This document shows positions 30,093 to 38,525 of a DNA stretch of 43,959 nt, piece after piece. A program made the position numbers and the translations under genes. Every line of letters starts with the position of its first letter. Positions within the stretch are counted from its first letter, which is position 1. Under the pieces are notes generated by a model, which worked only from the letters and a program-made list of their open reading frames with translations, was not told where the DNA came from and searched no databases. Source of the stretch: Candidatus Woesebacteria bacterium GW2011_GWC1_42_9 (GTDB lineage: Bacteria; Patescibacteriota; Microgenomatia; UBA8517); contig LCET01000002.1 of the NCBI GenBank assembly GCA_000995185.1, positions 64,220 to 108,178 on the forward strand. Direction: 5' to 3'.

Positions 30093-31324
30093 AATGGCAT
30101 CATAAATTATTCCAGTTATTTATTTTTTTATTACCCACACAGTTTGGACTTCACTTCTGGCCAGATTGGTCTCTAATTTTTGGAATTAGGGTAGATTATC
30201 TTTCGCCAACTGTTTACCTTGTCGATTTGGTTTTTGGTTTACTTTTCTTATTGTGGGTTTGGGAAATTAAATTTAGATTTGTTGTTAGTAAGAAATTATT
30301 AGTACTTTTACTTATTTTTGTTTTTTTAAATATATATGTATCGGTCAACAAAGGAGCGGCGGTGTGGGGATGGCTCGTTATTTTTAAGCTTGCCTTGGTT
30401 GGTGTTTATGTTGTTTCAAATAAAGAAAAGCTAGAGGAGAGGATTAAGACGCCTTTGGCTTGGTCGTTAGTTTATTCACTAATAATTGCAATTTTCCAAT
30501 TTATTAATAAGGGGAGCCTTGGAGGTATATTTTACTTTTTAGGTGAAAGATCCTTTACTATTAGTACTCCAGGGATTGCTTTAGTAAACATAATTGGGGG
30601 GTGGCAGTTGCGGCCTTATGCTAGTTTCCCGCACCCAAATGCCATGGCGGGGTACGCTTTAGTAGGAGGATTACTTTTAGGTCCTTATAAAAATAAACTT
30701 CACAGTACGGGCTTAATAGCAGCAACAATATTAGTCATAATTACTTTTTCAAAGACAGCGATGATAATCGGTTTCGCAGTTGTTATTCTTCATCGACAAC
30801 GCATAGTAAATATTACTAAACTAGTTTCAATTTGTTTACCATTTACGCTATTTGTAAGTTTCTTAACAACTTATTTTGGAAGTATGTTGTTGGCATCCGG
30901 AATATATTTGCCAAAAAGTATTTATGAAAGACTAGGGCTTCTTGCAATTGCTGGACACTTGTGGACAAATAGCTTAATTGTTGGAGTTGGCTCGAGAAAC
31001 TTCATTGGACATCTTCCACAGGAATCAAGCACTCTAATTTCTATAGTCGGGGTTGGTTTTTATCGATGGCTTCAGCCGGTTCACAATATCTACTTTTTAA
31101 TTCTTTCGGAGATGGGGATAATTGGCTTGATAATTTTCATTTGGATCTTGCAAAATTCAATTAAGAATGTATTCTCTCAAAGAAGTTTACTATTAAGTTT
31201 ATTAGCAATTATGCTAATTGGACTGTTTGATCACTATTTTATAACCCTGCCGCAGACAAGCAGTTTGATGGCGATTGTAATTGGATTAAGTCTTCCAAAT
31301 AAATTTGTTAAGATAGATCGATGA
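30089..31324 (+). CDS. O-antigen ligase/polymerase-like membrane protein
   Basis: 411 aa, about ten to twelve membrane helices. The start is the GTG at 30089 that overlaps the khpB stop (GTGA). Wzy/WaaL-type marks: LRPYASFPHPNAMAGYAL before a periplasmic part, and after the long outside loop QPVHNIYFLILSEMGIIG, where the His-Asn pair is typical of the O-antigen ligase family. It should join sugar chains on lipid carriers at the cell surface. Being in the yidC-khpB operon is unusual. Confidence 0.85.
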   Translation: MKWHHKLFQLFIFLLPTQFGLHFWPDWSLIFGIRVDYLSPTVYLVDLVFGLLFLLWVWEIKFRFVVSKKLLVLLLIFVFLNIYVSVNKGAAVWGWLVIFKLALVGVYVVSNKEKLEERIKTPLAWSLVYSLIIAIFQFINKGSLGGIFYFLGERSFTISTPGIALVNIIGGWQLRPYASFPHPNAMAGYALVGGLLLGPYKNKLHSTGLIAATILVIITFSKTAMIIGFAVVILHRQRIVNITKLVSICLPFTLFVSFLTTYFGSMLLASGIYLPKSIYERLGLLAIAGHLWTNSLIVGVGSRNFIGHLPQESSTLISIVGVGFYRWLQPVHNIYFLILSEMGIIGLIIFIWILQNSIKNVFSQRSLLLSLLAIMLIGLFDHYFITLPQTSSLMAIVIGLSLPNKFVKIDR

Positions 31325-31743
31325 TTGAAATAAATGTTTTTTGCGACGGCGGCTCAAGAGGAAACCCCGGTCCCTCTGCGGGGGGAGTGGTGATCAAAGA
31401 CGGCCAAGAAAAAATAATTTTTAAGAAGGGTTATTTTTTTGGAAGAGCGACGAATAATTTTGCAGAGTATCGCGCTCTCATGGAAGCCATCAATTGGATT
31501 AATGATAACCACCAAGCGATTAATGTTTCGCAAGCAAATATATTTCTTGATTCGCAATTGGTAGTAAAGCAATTAAGGGGGGAGTATCGAGTAAAGAGCC
31601 GAAGCCTTGCGCCTATGGTGATCGCAATCCAAAAGATATTAAAGCAATTTCCATTCCCCGTGAGCTTTGTTCATATTAATAGGGAAAAAAATTCAGAAGC
31701 TGACGAGTTGGTAAATATAGAACTTGATCGCCGCCGCGTGTGA
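31321..31743 (+). CDS. Ribonuclease H (RNase HI-like)
   Basis: 140 aa. RNase H fold with catalytic acidic residues in order: Asp9 in VFCDGGSRGNPG, Glu49 in NNFAEYRAL, Asp77 in IFLDSQLVV and Asp128 in NSEADELVN. It degrades RNA in RNA-DNA hybrids such as Okazaki primers. It lacks the basic loop of E. coli RNase HI, like many archaeal and Gram-positive type enzymes. It overlaps the ligase gene by four bases (ATGA) and ends the rpmH operon. Confidence 0.92.
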   Translation: MIEINVFCDGGSRGNPGPSAGGVVIKDGQEKIIFKKGYFFGRATNNFAEYRALMEAINWINDNHQAINVSQANIFLDSQLVVKQLRGEYRVKSRSLAPMVIAIQKILKQFPFPVSFVHINREKNSEADELVNIELDRRRV

Positions 31744-31931
31744 AAGATACACCCTCTTCTTCACGTCTTGCTAGGCCGGTAATTTAATTTCGAGGCTCTG
31801 AAAAGAGAATTTTTGCATTTCAAGAATAGTGTTTTTGTCTGATTAAGTTGTGTGAAGGGAAGTCGGAAATCTTAGCCTCATGTGGAAAACTTGCTTGATC
31901 AATGCCGGGCTTGCCCGTAAGATGATTAGAC
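31744..31931 (+). promoter_or_regulatory. Intergenic region with promoter of the DUF4012 gene
   Basis: 188 bases without a gene. CTCT-GAAA-AGAG followed by AATTTTT at 31796-31814 is a possible weak terminator of the rpmH operon. A promoter is clearer: TTGATC at 31895-31900, 17-base spacer, TAAGAT at 31918-31923, eight bases before the ATG. Nothing else is seen. Confidence 0.55.
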
Positions 31932-34481
31932 ATGGACACCTCAGCCGTTATTTTTTCGAACCCGTCGGATTTGATTATCGAATTAACAAAGTCTTTGATT
32001 GCCAAGGGGATCATGGTACATATCGTGGATGATAACTTCAAGCGGTGGGGAGAATTATCCGAGGGTTTGGATCATAGAAAATTTAGGATTCATCGAGGCA
32101 CCTATTCACTTCCAAACAACTCTTATTATGTAATCGTTAATTTGAAATTTAGCACTTTGTTTACAACTGTTTTAAATTTTGCCAAAGACAAAAACGCTAA
32201 AGTGCTTTTATTGGCTCCGCATTTGGCTCTGAAAACTGAGATGAATGAAGCTCTAAAAATGATTAACGAATTTGACAAAAATGGAGTCTTGGTGAGGACC
32301 CTTTACTTAGGGGCATTAATAGGGGAAGGTGTAAGTGAAACTGAAAGCGTTGTGATGGAAATGCTTAAGGACGCAAAGCAGAATAACAACATTGAGATCC
32401 CGGAAAACAATCAAACGCTTTTTTTATTAAATACACATGATGCCGCAGATAGTATTTTGCGCTTTTTATTTACGTATCAGAATAGTAGTAAAGCCATTTT
32501 GGGGATAAAACTAAGGATTTACGACATTACCAAAAAAGTTATTTTCGCCTATCCTTATATTTCGACAACCAAAACTAAAAAGCTTGAAAGGCTGCAAATT
32601 ATTCGCCCGGACACTGTTATCGAGCCTCGTGGCGACCCCTTCAAATTCATTGAAGAATATTTAAGCAGTAGAGAGATTGTTCAAAAATTGCACTTCCCTG
32701 AGCCAAAAAAAGGAAAGTTACAATACGGACTATATTTAAAGCTGGTAACTGCTATTTTTTTATTTTTCATAATTCCTTTTATCTCCCTGTTTATCTCGGG
32801 AAGTTTGGCTGTGGGTAGCGTGTATTTGATACGTCACAAAAAAGATGAACATGTAGGTATTTTAACTAAGCCCTCGCGTTTTTTTGCGCGGGCAACCAAG
32901 GCATCTATAGAACCTTTTGACAATCTTCCGCTGGTGGGAGGTGTATACACCGAGGCTTACAGCGTCGCCAATACTATAGAACGAGGGACCTATTTGGCAG
33001 ACAAAGTCTCGGTAGTAAAGGACCATTTTTCGAAGATAATATCTGGGATCCGAGGGGATGAAGTGAATGTCGATGTCTTATTAACAGAGGCTTATCTTGA
33101 GATTGATAGTGCCTATATAGAAATCTCATTTTTAGAAAATGAAATTAAAGAAAATGAGCTCTTTTTATCGGGATTTTATAAAGATATTATTCAAATTTCG
33201 AAAGCTCGGGAAAGCCTTTTTTATGTCAGAGAAATTTTAAGTTCAGCTCCAACCCTCTTGGGATTTAATAGGCAAACCACCTACATGGTTCTATTTCAAA
33301 ATAATATGGAGCTTAGGCCAACAGGCGGCTTTATTGGGTCCTTTGCCCTCGTCACCTTTAACAAAGGCAAACTGATTGATTCAAGTGTATTTGACGTTTA
33401 TTCTGCTGACGGCCAGCTGAAGGGATATATTACTCCTCCGGACCCTATTAAGGTCCATCTTGGGGAGCCTAGTTGGTATTTAAGAGATTCTAATTGGGAC
33501 CCAGATTTTCCGACTAGTGCCAAGCGAGCGGAGTGGTTTTTAGAAAAATCTTTGGATAGGCAAGTCGATGGTGTCATGGGGATAGATTTGGAAGTAGTCG
33601 GGGACCTTCTTTCGATTGTTGGTCCGCTTAATATTCCTGATTTTGAAGATACTATCGACTCTAAAAATCTGTATGACAAAATTCAATTTGAAGTTGAAAA
33701 TGATTTTTTCCCCGGATCCAAAAAGAAAGCTAATTATTTGACGGCTTTATCAAATACTCTGATTTCGAGTTTATCGCAGATTAATTCTAGTCAATATTAT
33801 GATATCGCTAATATTCTACTGAATGATTTGCAATCGCGAGATATACAGATTTTTCTTCATGAAACATCTTCCCAGGCGGTCATTAAAGATCTTGGTTGGG
33901 ACGGCTCCATAAATCATTTGGAATGTGTAGGAAATTGTGCAACTAGCTGGCTTGGCGTAGTTGAAGCAAATGTTGGAGTAAACAAAGCCAATTATTATGT
34001 GAACCGCGCCAGTAATTTAAAAGTGGAAATAGAGAACGACAAAATTATAAACACCTTAAGTCTCGCAATTACTAATAGTGCCACGACAAATTCATACGAT
34101 CCAAAGTCGAGATATAAAGCATATGTTCGGGTGATGGCTCCAAATCTAGCCAATTTTTCAAAAGTAGAAATAGTGAATGGGAAGAACAGGGAGACCTTAA
34201 ATCCTGACCTTGTTAAGATGGAAGATAGAATTGAAGTAGGCGTGCTTGTGGTGGTTAATCCGGGAGAAAGCTCCTTGATTAAATTTAAGTGGAGCTTTCC
34301 CGGGAAGCTTGATTTTAATAAAAAAGGAAAGGTAGAGGTCTATTGGCGCAAACAAGCTGGAGTATCAGCCCATCCTGTATCAGTGGAAATCATTCGTCCT
34401 TTTGTCTCCTTGACCTCACCGAACAGTATTATATATAATACAGACCTTGCGAGAGATGCCCTGGTTGAGTTAAATTGGTAA
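31932..34481 (+). CDS. DUF4012 surface protein with N-terminal SDR-like domain
   Basis: 849 aa. Residues 1-245 are soluble and follow an NAD(P)-dependent short-chain/epimerase pattern (SAVIFSNPSDLIIELTKSL, VLVRTLYLGALIGEGV), though the GxxGxxG nucleotide loop is replaced by SNPSDL, so it may no longer bind cofactor. A membrane helix follows at about 270-293. The outside part has a helical region (300-430) and the DUF4012 domain (435-700): YMVLFQNNMELRPTGGFIGSF, YSADGQLKGYI, EWFLEKSL and GVMGIDLEVVGDLL. A beta-rich end follows. DUF4012 proteins are often found with polysaccharide export. It has its own promoter, and rplY follows at once. Confidence 0.82.
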   Translation: MDTSAVIFSNPSDLIIELTKSLIAKGIMVHIVDDNFKRWGELSEGLDHRKFRIHRGTYSLPNNSYYVIVNLKFSTLFTTVLNFAKDKNAKVLLLAPHLALKTEMNEALKMINEFDKNGVLVRTLYLGALIGEGVSETESVVMEMLKDAKQNNNIEIPENNQTLFLLNTHDAADSILRFLFTYQNSSKAILGIKLRIYDITKKVIFAYPYISTTKTKKLERLQIIRPDTVIEPRGDPFKFIEEYLSSREIVQKLHFPEPKKGKLQYGLYLKLVTAIFLFFIIPFISLFISGSLAVGSVYLIRHKKDEHVGILTKPSRFFARATKASIEPFDNLPLVGGVYTEAYSVANTIERGTYLADKVSVVKDHFSKIISGIRGDEVNVDVLLTEAYLEIDSAYIEISFLENEIKENELFLSGFYKDIIQISKARESLFYVREILSSAPTLLGFNRQTTYMVLFQNNMELRPTGGFIGSFALVTFNKGKLIDSSVFDVYSADGQLKGYITPPDPIKVHLGEPSWYLRDSNWDPDFPTSAKRAEWFLEKSLDRQVDGVMGIDLEVVGDLLSIVGPLNIPDFEDTIDSKNLYDKIQFEVENDFFPGSKKKANYLTALSNTLISSLSQINSSQYYDIANILLNDLQSRDIQIFLHETSSQAVIKDLGWDGSINHLECVGNCATSWLGVVEANVGVNKANYYVNRASNLKVEIENDKIINTLSLAITNSATTNSYDPKSRYKAYVRVMAPNLANFSKVEIVNGKNRETLNPDLVKMEDRIEVGVLVVVNPGESSLIKFKWSFPGKLDFNKKGKVEVYWRKQAGVSAHPVSVEIIRPFVSLTSPNSIIYNTDLARDALVELNW

Positions 34482-34483
34482 AA

Positions 34484-35158
34484 ATGAAAAGAGCAAAATT
34501 AGAAGCAGTAAAAAGAAAAGTGACTGGCCGAAAAGTTAAGCGTTTAAGAAGTGAGGGAGTGGTCCCCGCAAATTTGTTTGGGAAGAAAATAAAATCTGTT
34601 TCACTTCAGGTTGACACCTCAAAGTTCTCTGATGTTTACAAGGAGGCAGGGGAGACCGGCTTAGTTGACCTTAAAATTGGGACTGCCGTGAAGCCGGTTT
34701 TGATTAGTGATATCCAAATACATCCGGTTACGAGTGATATTCTTCATGTCGATTTTAGGCAAGTTGACTTAAAGGAAAAAGTGGAGGCTACTGTACCCGT
34801 TGTGCTGACCGGGGAGTCCCCGGCGGAGAAGTCCCAAGAAGGAATTTTGGTTCAGATGATTGATGAAATTGATGTAAAGGCGCTCCCCACTGATTTGCCG
34901 GAGAAGTTTGAGGTGGATATCAGTGGTCTGGACAAAGTTGATTCTATCGTAACGATTGATGATATCAAGTACAACAAGGCTAAAATTAAAATTGAACAAG
35001 CTGGCAGCTCGATAGTGGTTAAGATTGAGCCTCTTCAGAAAGAGGAGGAGCAACAGCCGCAAGTTGTAGAGGAGGCAGAAGGAGCTCCAGTGGCGGAGGA
35101 AGCTCAAGTTGAAGAAAAGAAAGAAGAATCTCAAGAAGCGCCTGTTAAGGAGTCCTAG
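34484..35158 (+). CDS. rplY: 50S ribosomal protein bL25 (CTC/TL5 form)
   Basis: 224 aa from the ATG at 34484; a TTG at 34475 in the same frame overlaps the previous stop and is less likely. N-terminal L25 domain (1-85) with LRSEGVVPANLFG and ILHVDFRQV, then the CTC-type beta domain (95-185: VPVVLTGESPAEKS, KALPTDLPEKFEVDIS). An acidic Glu/Pro/Val-rich tail ends it. It binds 5S rRNA. Its end overlaps the convergent TPR-like gene by 14 bases. Confidence 0.94.
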   Translation: MKRAKLEAVKRKVTGRKVKRLRSEGVVPANLFGKKIKSVSLQVDTSKFSDVYKEAGETGLVDLKIGTAVKPVLISDIQIHPVTSDILHVDFRQVDLKEKVEATVPVVLTGESPAEKSQEGILVQMIDEIDVKALPTDLPEKFEVDISGLDKVDSIVTIDDIKYNKAKIKIEQAGSSIVVKIEPLQKEEEQQPQVVEEAEGAPVAEEAQVEEKKEESQEAPVKES

Positions 35159-35477
35159 TACTAACTCCAAGAATATTTTCGAAATTCTTTACTTTTTCAG
35201 AATTTGGGTTTTCGATCTCGGCGATTTTTAAATAGTTTTCGGCTTCATTGGTGTTCCCGAGGGCCATTTCTATTTTAGCAATTTCAAGATACCCGTCCCG
35301 ATAATCGGGATGGGTATAAACAACTCTTTTCCAGTAATTAAGCTCATCTGTTAGCAAGCTATAAGTTTCTGCCCCGGTTTGTTTATTGAGGAGTGTGGCG
35401 GCATTCCCAACTGACAAAGCAATGATTAACACTGCAAAAGTGATCGCAAAAAGGTGATGATTGGGCAGGTGTTTCAT
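35145..35477 (-). CDS. Membrane-anchored TPR-like protein
   Basis: 110 aa. N-terminal helix at about 9-28 (signal anchor), then helices with a TPR-like pattern (DGYLEIAKIEMALGNTNEAENYLKIAEIENP, about 60-90) that would lie outside the membrane. It starts one base after the valS stop and so is read from the same transcript. Its end overlaps rplY. Function unknown; TPR parts usually bind other proteins. Confidence 0.72.
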   Translation of the reverse strand: MKHLPNHHLFAITFAVLIIALSVGNAATLLNKQTGAETYSLLTDELNYWKRVVYTHPDYRDGYLEIAKIEMALGNTNEAENYLKIAEIENPNSEKVKNFENILGVSTRTP

Positions 35478-35478
35478 C

Positions 35479-37557
35479 TTATTTATATTTTGCTTCGATA
35501 AGCATGTGTCCCTCTTGGGTCTTGTACATTTCTTCCCATATTACCTCGGTAGTAAACGGCATAAAAGGATGAAGCATAATCAGCGATTTTTTAAGGATGT
35601 CTTCAAGCATGCTTTGAGTTTCTTCTCTTCTCATTTTAGTCTCCTCAAGATAAACATCAGCAAGGTCTTTCCAGATAAAATCATAAATCAAGCTGGCCGC
35701 AATGCTTAGATTATATTTTTTGAATGCTTTGTCGACCTCTCTTTTTGTGAGTTTTAAATTGTTAATTATTATTTTATCACCTGAATTCTTTATGACATTT
35801 TTTCTTTTCGGCAAATCTCTTCCCAGTTTTATATACCGGGCGACATTCCAAAGCTTGTTGGCAAAGTTTCTCATTGCGCGGACATTATTTTCATCCAGCG
35901 AGATATCGTTTTCAATTAAGGTTCCCCAAATGAGGCTCATCCTTAGGGCATCTGCTCCATATTTTTCAGTCATGGCAATAGGATCAATAACGTTACCCTT
36001 GGACTTACTTATTTTTTGTCCCTCTTTATCCCGTATTAACCCATGAAAGACAACATCACCAAAAGGCGCTTTTCCTGTTTTATATATCCCAAGCATGATC
36101 ATCCTAATAACCCAAAATGGGAGAATGTCGTATGATGTTTCCATTACATTTGTTGGATAGAAATGTTGAAAATCATCTCTTTTGGTAGTCATAAGAGTGG
36201 CAAATGGCCATTGTCCGGAGCTAAACCAAGTATCAAAAGTATCTGTGTCTTGGGTTAATTTTTTGTGTTTGCAATATAGGCATTCGGCGGGGCTAGCTCC
36301 GTCGGTGATTGTCCACTCCAAGCATTTGTCGCAACGCCAAGCAGGGATCCTGATCCCCCAAACAATTTGCCGGCTAATGTTCCAATCGTGAAGATTTTTA
36401 AGCCAATTAATGGACTGTTTTTTAAAGCGTTCGTTGTTAAATCGCACTTTTTTTTGGCGGATGGCGGAGAGGGCGGGGGAAACGAGCGGCTTAATTTTAA
36501 TAAACCACTGTTTTGAGAGCAGTGGTTCAATTATTCCTTTGTCGCGGTAGCATGCGCCCACTGTGTGTGTAATCTCCACAATTTTTTTTATTTTGTTTGC
36601 ACCAGCTAAATCATTAACAACTTCTTCGCGGGCGCGATCTACCCTCATTCCGGTGTATTTTGCTGGTGTATTTACCATCTTTCCTTCCCGATCGATGACA
36701 GAAATAATGGGGAGCTTATGTTTCTGGCCAATCTCAAAATCAAGAGGATCGTGCCCCGGGGTGACTTTAAGTGCTCCGGTCCCAAACTCTGGATCTACAA
36801 GGCTATCGGCGATTATTGGGATCACCCTATTAACAAGTGGAATAAGAGCGGTCTTGCCGATCAACTTTTTATTGTCTTCGTCCTTGGGATTAATCGCAAT
36901 TGCTACATCAGCAAAGATTGTCTCTGGCCTGGTTGTTGCGATGGTGACTGGGCCGTAGTTTAGATAATACATTTTGTCTTGCCTTTCAATGAAATTTACT
37001 TCCAATTGGCTGAAATTAGTCCCGCACCTGGGGCAGTAATTTACGATCCGCTCTCCGCGATAGATGAGGTTGTCATCGAAAAGCTTCTTAAATGTTTTGT
37101 AAATTACTTTAATAACATCAGGATCAAGAGTAAATTTATTGCGGCTCCAGTCGCAGCTTGCCCCTAGGATTTTTAATTGATTTTCCATGATGGACTTGTT
37201 CTCATGAACATAATCCCAGATCATTTTGTATAAATCTTCTCTTGGATAGTCAAAGCGGCTTTTTCCTTTTTCTTTTAATTTCTTTTCAAAAACATATTGT
37301 GTTTCAATGCCGGCATGGTCCGCGCTTGGGAGCCAAAGCGTTGACAGTCCGCGCATTCGTGCATGGCGAATGAGAGCATCTTGAATCGCAACCCCGCGGG
37401 CGTGCCCAATATGTAATGGGTCGTTAGCATTTGGAGGAGGCATGATGATCGTGAAAGATTTTTTATTTTTTTCTATTTTTGGCTGAAAGGCGTTTGATGC
37501 CTCCCATTGATCGTAAATTTTTTTCTCAAACTCTTTGTGGTTATAGATCTTTTCCAT
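35479..37557 (-). CDS. valS: Valyl-tRNA synthetase (compact)
   Basis: 692 aa against about 850-950 in most bacteria; the C-terminal coiled-coil arm is missing. Class I motifs: HIGHA (49-53) after MPPPNANDPL, and KISKS (515-519). The editing domain has ATTRPETIFADVAIAI (207-222). DHAGIETQYV and DILPFWVIRMIMLG are ValRS-specific. Cys pairs at 175/178, 409/412 and 426/429 may hold zinc. It charges tRNA-Val. Upstream a palindromic -10 region is shared with the divergent cyclase. Downstream the TPR-like gene is in the same operon. Confidence 0.95.
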   Translation of the reverse strand: MEKIYNHKEFEKKIYDQWEASNAFQPKIEKNKKSFTIIMPPPNANDPLHIGHARGVAIQDALIRHARMRGLSTLWLPSADHAGIETQYVFEKKLKEKGKSRFDYPREDLYKMIWDYVHENKSIMENQLKILGASCDWSRNKFTLDPDVIKVIYKTFKKLFDDNLIYRGERIVNYCPRCGTNFSQLEVNFIERQDKMYYLNYGPVTIATTRPETIFADVAIAINPKDEDNKKLIGKTALIPLVNRVIPIIADSLVDPEFGTGALKVTPGHDPLDFEIGQKHKLPIISVIDREGKMVNTPAKYTGMRVDRAREEVVNDLAGANKIKKIVEITHTVGACYRDKGIIEPLLSKQWFIKIKPLVSPALSAIRQKKVRFNNERFKKQSINWLKNLHDWNISRQIVWGIRIPAWRCDKCLEWTITDGASPAECLYCKHKKLTQDTDTFDTWFSSGQWPFATLMTTKRDDFQHFYPTNVMETSYDILPFWVIRMIMLGIYKTGKAPFGDVVFHGLIRDKEGQKISKSKGNVIDPIAMTEKYGADALRMSLIWGTLIENDISLDENNVRAMRNFANKLWNVARYIKLGRDLPKRKNVIKNSGDKIIINNLKLTKREVDKAFKKYNLSIAASLIYDFIWKDLADVYLEETKMRREETQSMLEDILKKSLIMLHPFMPFTTEVIWEEMYKTQEGHMLIEAKYK

Positions 37558-37567
37558 TAGTCCTGAG

Positions 37568-37583
37568 ATAGATTATAATCTAT
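37568..37583. promoter_or_regulatory. Palindromic divergent promoter of valS and cyclase
   Basis: A perfect 16-base palindrome, ATAGATTATAATCTAT, holds overlapping TATAAT hexamers on both strands (plus 37574-37579, minus 37577-37572) in the 35-base gap between the two start codons. A nearer plus-strand hexamer, TATTTA at 37581-37586, is six bases before the cyclase ATG. Confidence 0.6.
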
Positions 37584-37592
37584 TTATCTAAA

Positions 37593-38525
37593 ATGGAAAG
37601 TAAAAATCTAGCAATCATGTTTGTAGACATGGTCGGTTTTTCAGGGATGACTTCCACTTTTACGAGGAAGCAAATTATTGATTTAATCGACAAATTTACT
37701 CAATTAATTAAGAGTAACGCGGCTAAGTATAATGGGGAAATTATAAAGTCCATGGGGGACGGGTTTATTGTTACATTTTTATCTCCCACCAATGCAGTGC
37801 TGTGTGGACTGAAAATTCAAAGCGACCTTGAGGGTGATAATTTATTAAGCTCCAAAATTGCGATCAATAGCGGTGAAGTAACTTTTAAAGACGGTGATAT
37901 CTTTGGGGAGCCGATCAATATCGCGGCACGTCTTGAGGCAACTGCGGAAGCAGGGGAAGTATATTTCACTGAGGCAGTATATTTGGCGATGAATAAGCAT
38001 GAAGCCCCCTCAAGCGAAGTGGATGCAAGACTTCTCAAAGGGATTCCAGAGGAGATCAAAGTATATAAAGTTATTAAGGACCAACATGAGGTCAAAAAAG
38101 CCCGGATCAGCCGAAAATCTCAAGTGTTGGCACTAGCGGGTTTGCCAAAAGACAAAATTAACATTATTAGTAGAGGAGCGAACCAGTCTTCATTGGTGGG
38201 AGTTTTTTCTAAGGGATTTGGGATTGGGGGGGTGATGGCACTAATTGGGGTGATGTCCTTGGTTGTTGTGGGGCTTAACTCTAAAAACACTGAGCAAGTA
38301 TTGTCTTCTGAAACGAAGTCTCCAGTAGTAGTGGGAACACCAACACCTCAATCAATGACGTCGCCATCTCCAGAACCGCAACCATCAAGCTCTACGCCGA
38401 CAAGCTCCGCCGCAAGTAGTCCCTCGCCGTCCAGTGAGCCCACCACCACACCCGCGGTGGAGGAATTTGTTAAAAATGATAGTGGTAAATTTTTGGGGAT
38501 TATTAAAAATTTACTTGAGAAATAG
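37593..38525 (+). CDS. Membrane-bound class III adenylate/guanylate cyclase
   Basis: 310 aa. Residues 1-160 are a class III cyclase domain with all landmarks: Asp12 in VDMVGFS, Lys52 and Asp56 in KSMGDGF, Asp102, Asn109 and Arg113 in DIFGEPINIAARL. One membrane helix follows at 208-228. The rest (230-285) is a Ser/Pro/Thr-rich spacer and a short end, probably outside the cell. Cyclase domain inside with a Pro/Ser stalk outside is unusual; it may sense the surface. Divergent from valS; overlaps tsaD tail to tail by 15 bases. Compare the soluble cyclase at 1342. Confidence 0.87.
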   Translation: MESKNLAIMFVDMVGFSGMTSTFTRKQIIDLIDKFTQLIKSNAAKYNGEIIKSMGDGFIVTFLSPTNAVLCGLKIQSDLEGDNLLSSKIAINSGEVTFKDGDIFGEPINIAARLEATAEAGEVYFTEAVYLAMNKHEAPSSEVDARLLKGIPEEIKVYKVIKDQHEVKKARISRKSQVLALAGLPKDKINIISRGANQSSLVGVFSKGFGIGGVMALIGVMSLVVVGLNSKNTEQVLSSETKSPVVVGTPTPQSMTSPSPEPQPSSSTPTSSAASSPSPSSEPTTTPAVEEFVKNDSGKFLGIIKNLLEK

